Positions 60,985 through 64,000 of a stretch of DNA of 64,000 nt are shown one piece after another. Under the pieces are notes generated by a model that made no database searches, was not told the origin of the DNA, and was given only the letters and a program-made list of their open reading frames with translations. Numbering within the stretch: the first letter of the stretch is position 1; the number at the start of each line of letters is the position of its first letter. The position numbers were made by a program, and so were the translations under genes. The DNA is taken from contig VFFE01009203.1 of NCBI GenBank assembly GCA_008921705.1, positions 631,909 through 695,908 of the forward strand, read 5' to 3'. Origin of the DNA: Burhinus oedicnemus (Eukaryota > Chordata > Aves > Charadriiformes > Burhinidae).

Positions 60985-63900
60985 CATACTGACCTTCACT
61001 GTGCATAGAAATATACGCAATGAATAACTTATTCCAAAGTTCTCAAGCCTTTCTTTGCAGTATGTATGAGCAATTATTTGTAAGAAACACTGAATTCCTC
61101 ATCAGCCTCCACACTTTGGAGTCAAAAGACTTTACAGTAATTAAGTAGCGCATTTGTATTATGTGGCTTGAGCAAACGAAGCAGGCACCCTAAGTAGAAA
61201 ACAACTTTCAACTCAGGTTTCTCGCGTCTCAAAACAGTAATTTAACTACTTGACCATCTTTTTCTCAAAGATGATTGCTGGGTTAAAATTAAAATCTTCT
61301 GCAATACCTCATAGTAGTCATGCAAAATCAAAATTTCCAATTGTTTTGTAGCCCACAGCCAAATATCGATCTCTTTGATTGTTATAATAATAATAATAGA
61401 GTAGAAAAGCAGCTGGTCCAAAGAATTTTAGTTGACTTTAGATCTTGCCCTAAAATTGTGTGAAAGTTACTGAATCTAAATGAAGATAAATGGTAAGGCT
61501 CTGACGCTGTGCTAAGCAATGGTTATACTTGGGAAGTATTTGTGTTTGTTATTTTTTTCCTCTTTAAATACTGCAGTGTTCTGGGAGATTTCAGATTTCA
61601 GTGGAGTAATGCTTCTTTTTCTCCATCAGTTGCATTTATAATTCTGTTGTTTGAGCCAAAATAGGCAGCCAAACTTACTCTTGTTACTATTATTGTAACA
61701 ACAATACAAAAGTTAGGGCATTTTTTCAAAATGAAGTCCATTGGAAACAATCCATTTTTGCAAGCAGGGAAAGATAACAGGATCGGGCTGGCTGCAACCA
61801 TGTAGTCAATTCACAGTCCTTAGAAAGCTCCCAGAACATGCAGCAGTTGTCAATCAACTTCTTTCTTAGAAGTCAGTCAGTCTTCTTTTAGGGTATGGTT
61901 AATAAATAGAGTGGTCTGATTAAAAAACTTTAACAACTAGAACCCATGGTATTCCCACCATCTCCAGTAGACAGATTAATCTGTCCCAAAGTCCCTTTGC
62001 TGATAACTTTCTCTGTATTGAAGACAGTGATGTGTTCAGCAAAATACACAGTATTTCTTCTTGAAACAGAACACAATTTTAGGAAAACTGAATTCAAATT
62101 TCCAGCTAAGTAGGTGCCTACAGACACAGGCATCTGTCAAATTTTTCAGACACATCCACGTATTTATGCGTATCTTTTGAATATCTTGCCCCAAGTTTGG
62201 GGTTTCTTTTGTGATTTTTTTTCAACATGGAAGTTGGTAGCTACTGAAAGAGCATGTAATGAGTCAAACAAGGAGCATTTACCCCAGACCTTCTTTGTAC
62301 TCGACTAAGTGCTGCTTTATCATTGTGCTGTTTATGAGAGTTTTAAACAGAGAAAGGCACAGGGAAAGAAGGAGTTTGAAGGTGCATTCACAGAGCCTAA
62401 TATTAGCCTCCAGAAGCTAATCTACCTATATTTCTTTGAAAGTGAAGAAACAGGAAAGAGAGAAGAGGGAAAGAGGTTTATGAGAGCACAGGTCAGAAAT
62501 CGAGTTGAAATTCTGTTGTTTTGACTTACCCTCTGGACTAAGTGTATCTTACTACAGTAATCATAAGAGGAATTTAAGGAGATTAGCTCCAGCCTCTGAA
62601 TCCAGTTACATATGAATTTAAAGCAAAGTAGGAAGACATAAGCTTAAATCCATGCCTCTCTGTAATTTTTGCTTAGCTTGGGCAATTCATACCTAGTATC
62701 ACTTACTAACAAAAAATCATACAAACACCTTTGAACATTGTTACCTGCCAGATCCTGAGACACTGCTCAGTATTTATGAGCAAAACTTGTGCATGTCCTA
62801 CACTGGTTGAACTGTGGGCAGAATTAGTCATGCTGGTTGACACTTAATTGAAATTCAGTCTTTTTCTGTGAGTTACTGATTGACTTTCTTTTACAAGTCC
62901 AAATTATTCATTGAAGATCCTATGCAAACGAATTTCAGCCTCTTGGTTATTTATGAAATGTCCACTGTGACAGTGTGCAGATTGTGATTAATTACTGGAA
63001 TAGGTTTTGTTACTTCTTTTCTCAAAATGACCATTGCAAACTTTTCAAGCAGGAGGATAATGCCAAGCACACTGCATTTTCAAACATCACTTGTGGCTGA
63101 GGGAGGGATGAAATCATGTTTTTCACTGATAGGATGACATACTTCTATATGTACAACAAAAGATTACTGCATTTCTAGTGGAGATACATGTACACAGATT
63201 TGAACTTCTTGACCAGATCTTAGGTGAGACCTGTCGAAAATTCGATTTACTGTGGACTGAGAAGCCAGAGGAATTTATAAACAAATATAAAAAAGATTGA
63301 AGGATGAGTCTCCTTAACACAGCAAGCAGCACAAAAATATTCAGCTGTAATTAAGAACCAATTTGAAACTCAGATCAATTGCTAATTAAAAGAAGAAAAA
63401 AAAGAAATCATCTTTGAGTTCAGACAAGTGGGCTGTTATCACATGCCCCAAATTCAGGCTGCTACAAAAGCTTACCTTAATCCATGCAGTCAGTCTTGTT
63501 AATTTTAAAATAATTATTCACATGCTTGAGAAGCATTCTAGATATGGGAATTTAAATTGATTTAAAAATTCATTAGCCAACACATATCAACTTACTTTTT
63601 CTTAAACACAACACAATAAATGTAGGCTGCTTTACCAGTGGTAACCTGACAGAGGGTAAAAATCGTGATGCTTATATCCAGCCTTTGAGCTGTGCATATA
63701 CAAAAACTAATTTAAACCTTAGGCATCTCTTATTTGAGACATTCTCTTATTTGAGACATTTAGGTACATGCCATGCTTTCTTTTCAGCGATACCATTTAC
63801 ACTTAATGATATGGGTAAATGCAGTGTTTACAGCTCCTCCTGTACTGGGGATACAGATTTTGTGTTGTGATATTGTAGGGCAGAAAAGACTGAAAAGTAC

Positions 63901-64000
63901 CCAGGATGGACCAAGAATTTACAGATATCCTAGCAAGAGTGAATTGCCAAATGCTTTTTAGCCTCAGTTTCTTTTCAGCAGATGGCACTATAACAGCATT
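60985..64000. other. AT-rich non-coding spacer to the window end
   Basis: Only short unrecognised frames (71 codons or fewer). A small (ATA)n run lies at 61383-61398. No gene or RNA gene is visible. Confidence 0.55.
63727..63760. repeat. Perfect 17-bp tandem duplication
   Basis: CTCTTATTTGAGACATT occurs twice back to back without mismatch, then continues TAGG. It is a recent local duplication in unique DNA. Confidence 0.9.

Noticed and set aside
1..64000. CRISPR array, operon, rRNA or other prokaryotic system
   Set aside because: No regularly spaced direct repeats, no dense coding, and clear avian retrotransposons show a vertebrate nuclear genome.

Overview
The window reads as AT-rich, gene-poor nuclear DNA from a bird, most likely a neoavian. 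The identification rests on repeats. Five pieces of the avian non-LTR retrotransposon CR1 can be recognised, four of them ending in the short ATTCTRTGA-type 3' repeat (or its complement). Two copies of a ~1.07 kb LTR of the kind scattered through neoavian genomes are also present. There is no sign of bacterial gene density, operons, rRNA, tRNA or CRISPR. Almost all open frames are 60-100 codons, overlap one another on both strands and look like chance frames.

Layout from left to right: solo LTR copy A (401-1471, +); AT-rich spacer; short CR1 3' end (5535-5668, -); a long spacer; solo LTR copy B (18288-19356, +) with a clear 5-bp target duplication; CR1 fragment (22931-23553, -); a GC-richer, CpG-poor block (about 24690-25210); a short LTR of a different family whose 5' end carries a 64-bp tandem duplication (26443-26828); a stretch that looks like an mRNA 3' end (about 28500-28745, +); a long spacer; a very GC-rich block followed by a TATA motif (39690-40305); the largest CR1 copy (44470-45867, +), whose reverse transcriptase catalytic motifs are intact and whose reading frame is broken only once; CR1 fragment (47833-48166, -); a probable short solo LTR (48999-49310, -); a (TG)24 microsatellite (51961-52008); a pyrimidine-rich imperfect duplication (53241-53490); CR1 fragment (60181-60984, +).

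No host protein-coding exon could be supported. Several unique AT-rich stretches (33830-34020, 36740-36860, 40500-40590, 41095-41370, 57230-58370) have the unbroken, homeodomain-site-rich look of conserved non-coding DNA, which would fit a regulatory gene desert. That can only be tested by alignment to other birds.

I found no convincing new biological system. The most unusual items are the 45-bp in-frame repeat inside the large LTRs, which creates long false protein frames; the single-break CR1 reverse transcriptase; the tandem duplication across an LTR/host junction; the paired Pumilio-type sites next to poly(A) signals; and the isolated GC-rich block with a TATA motif.
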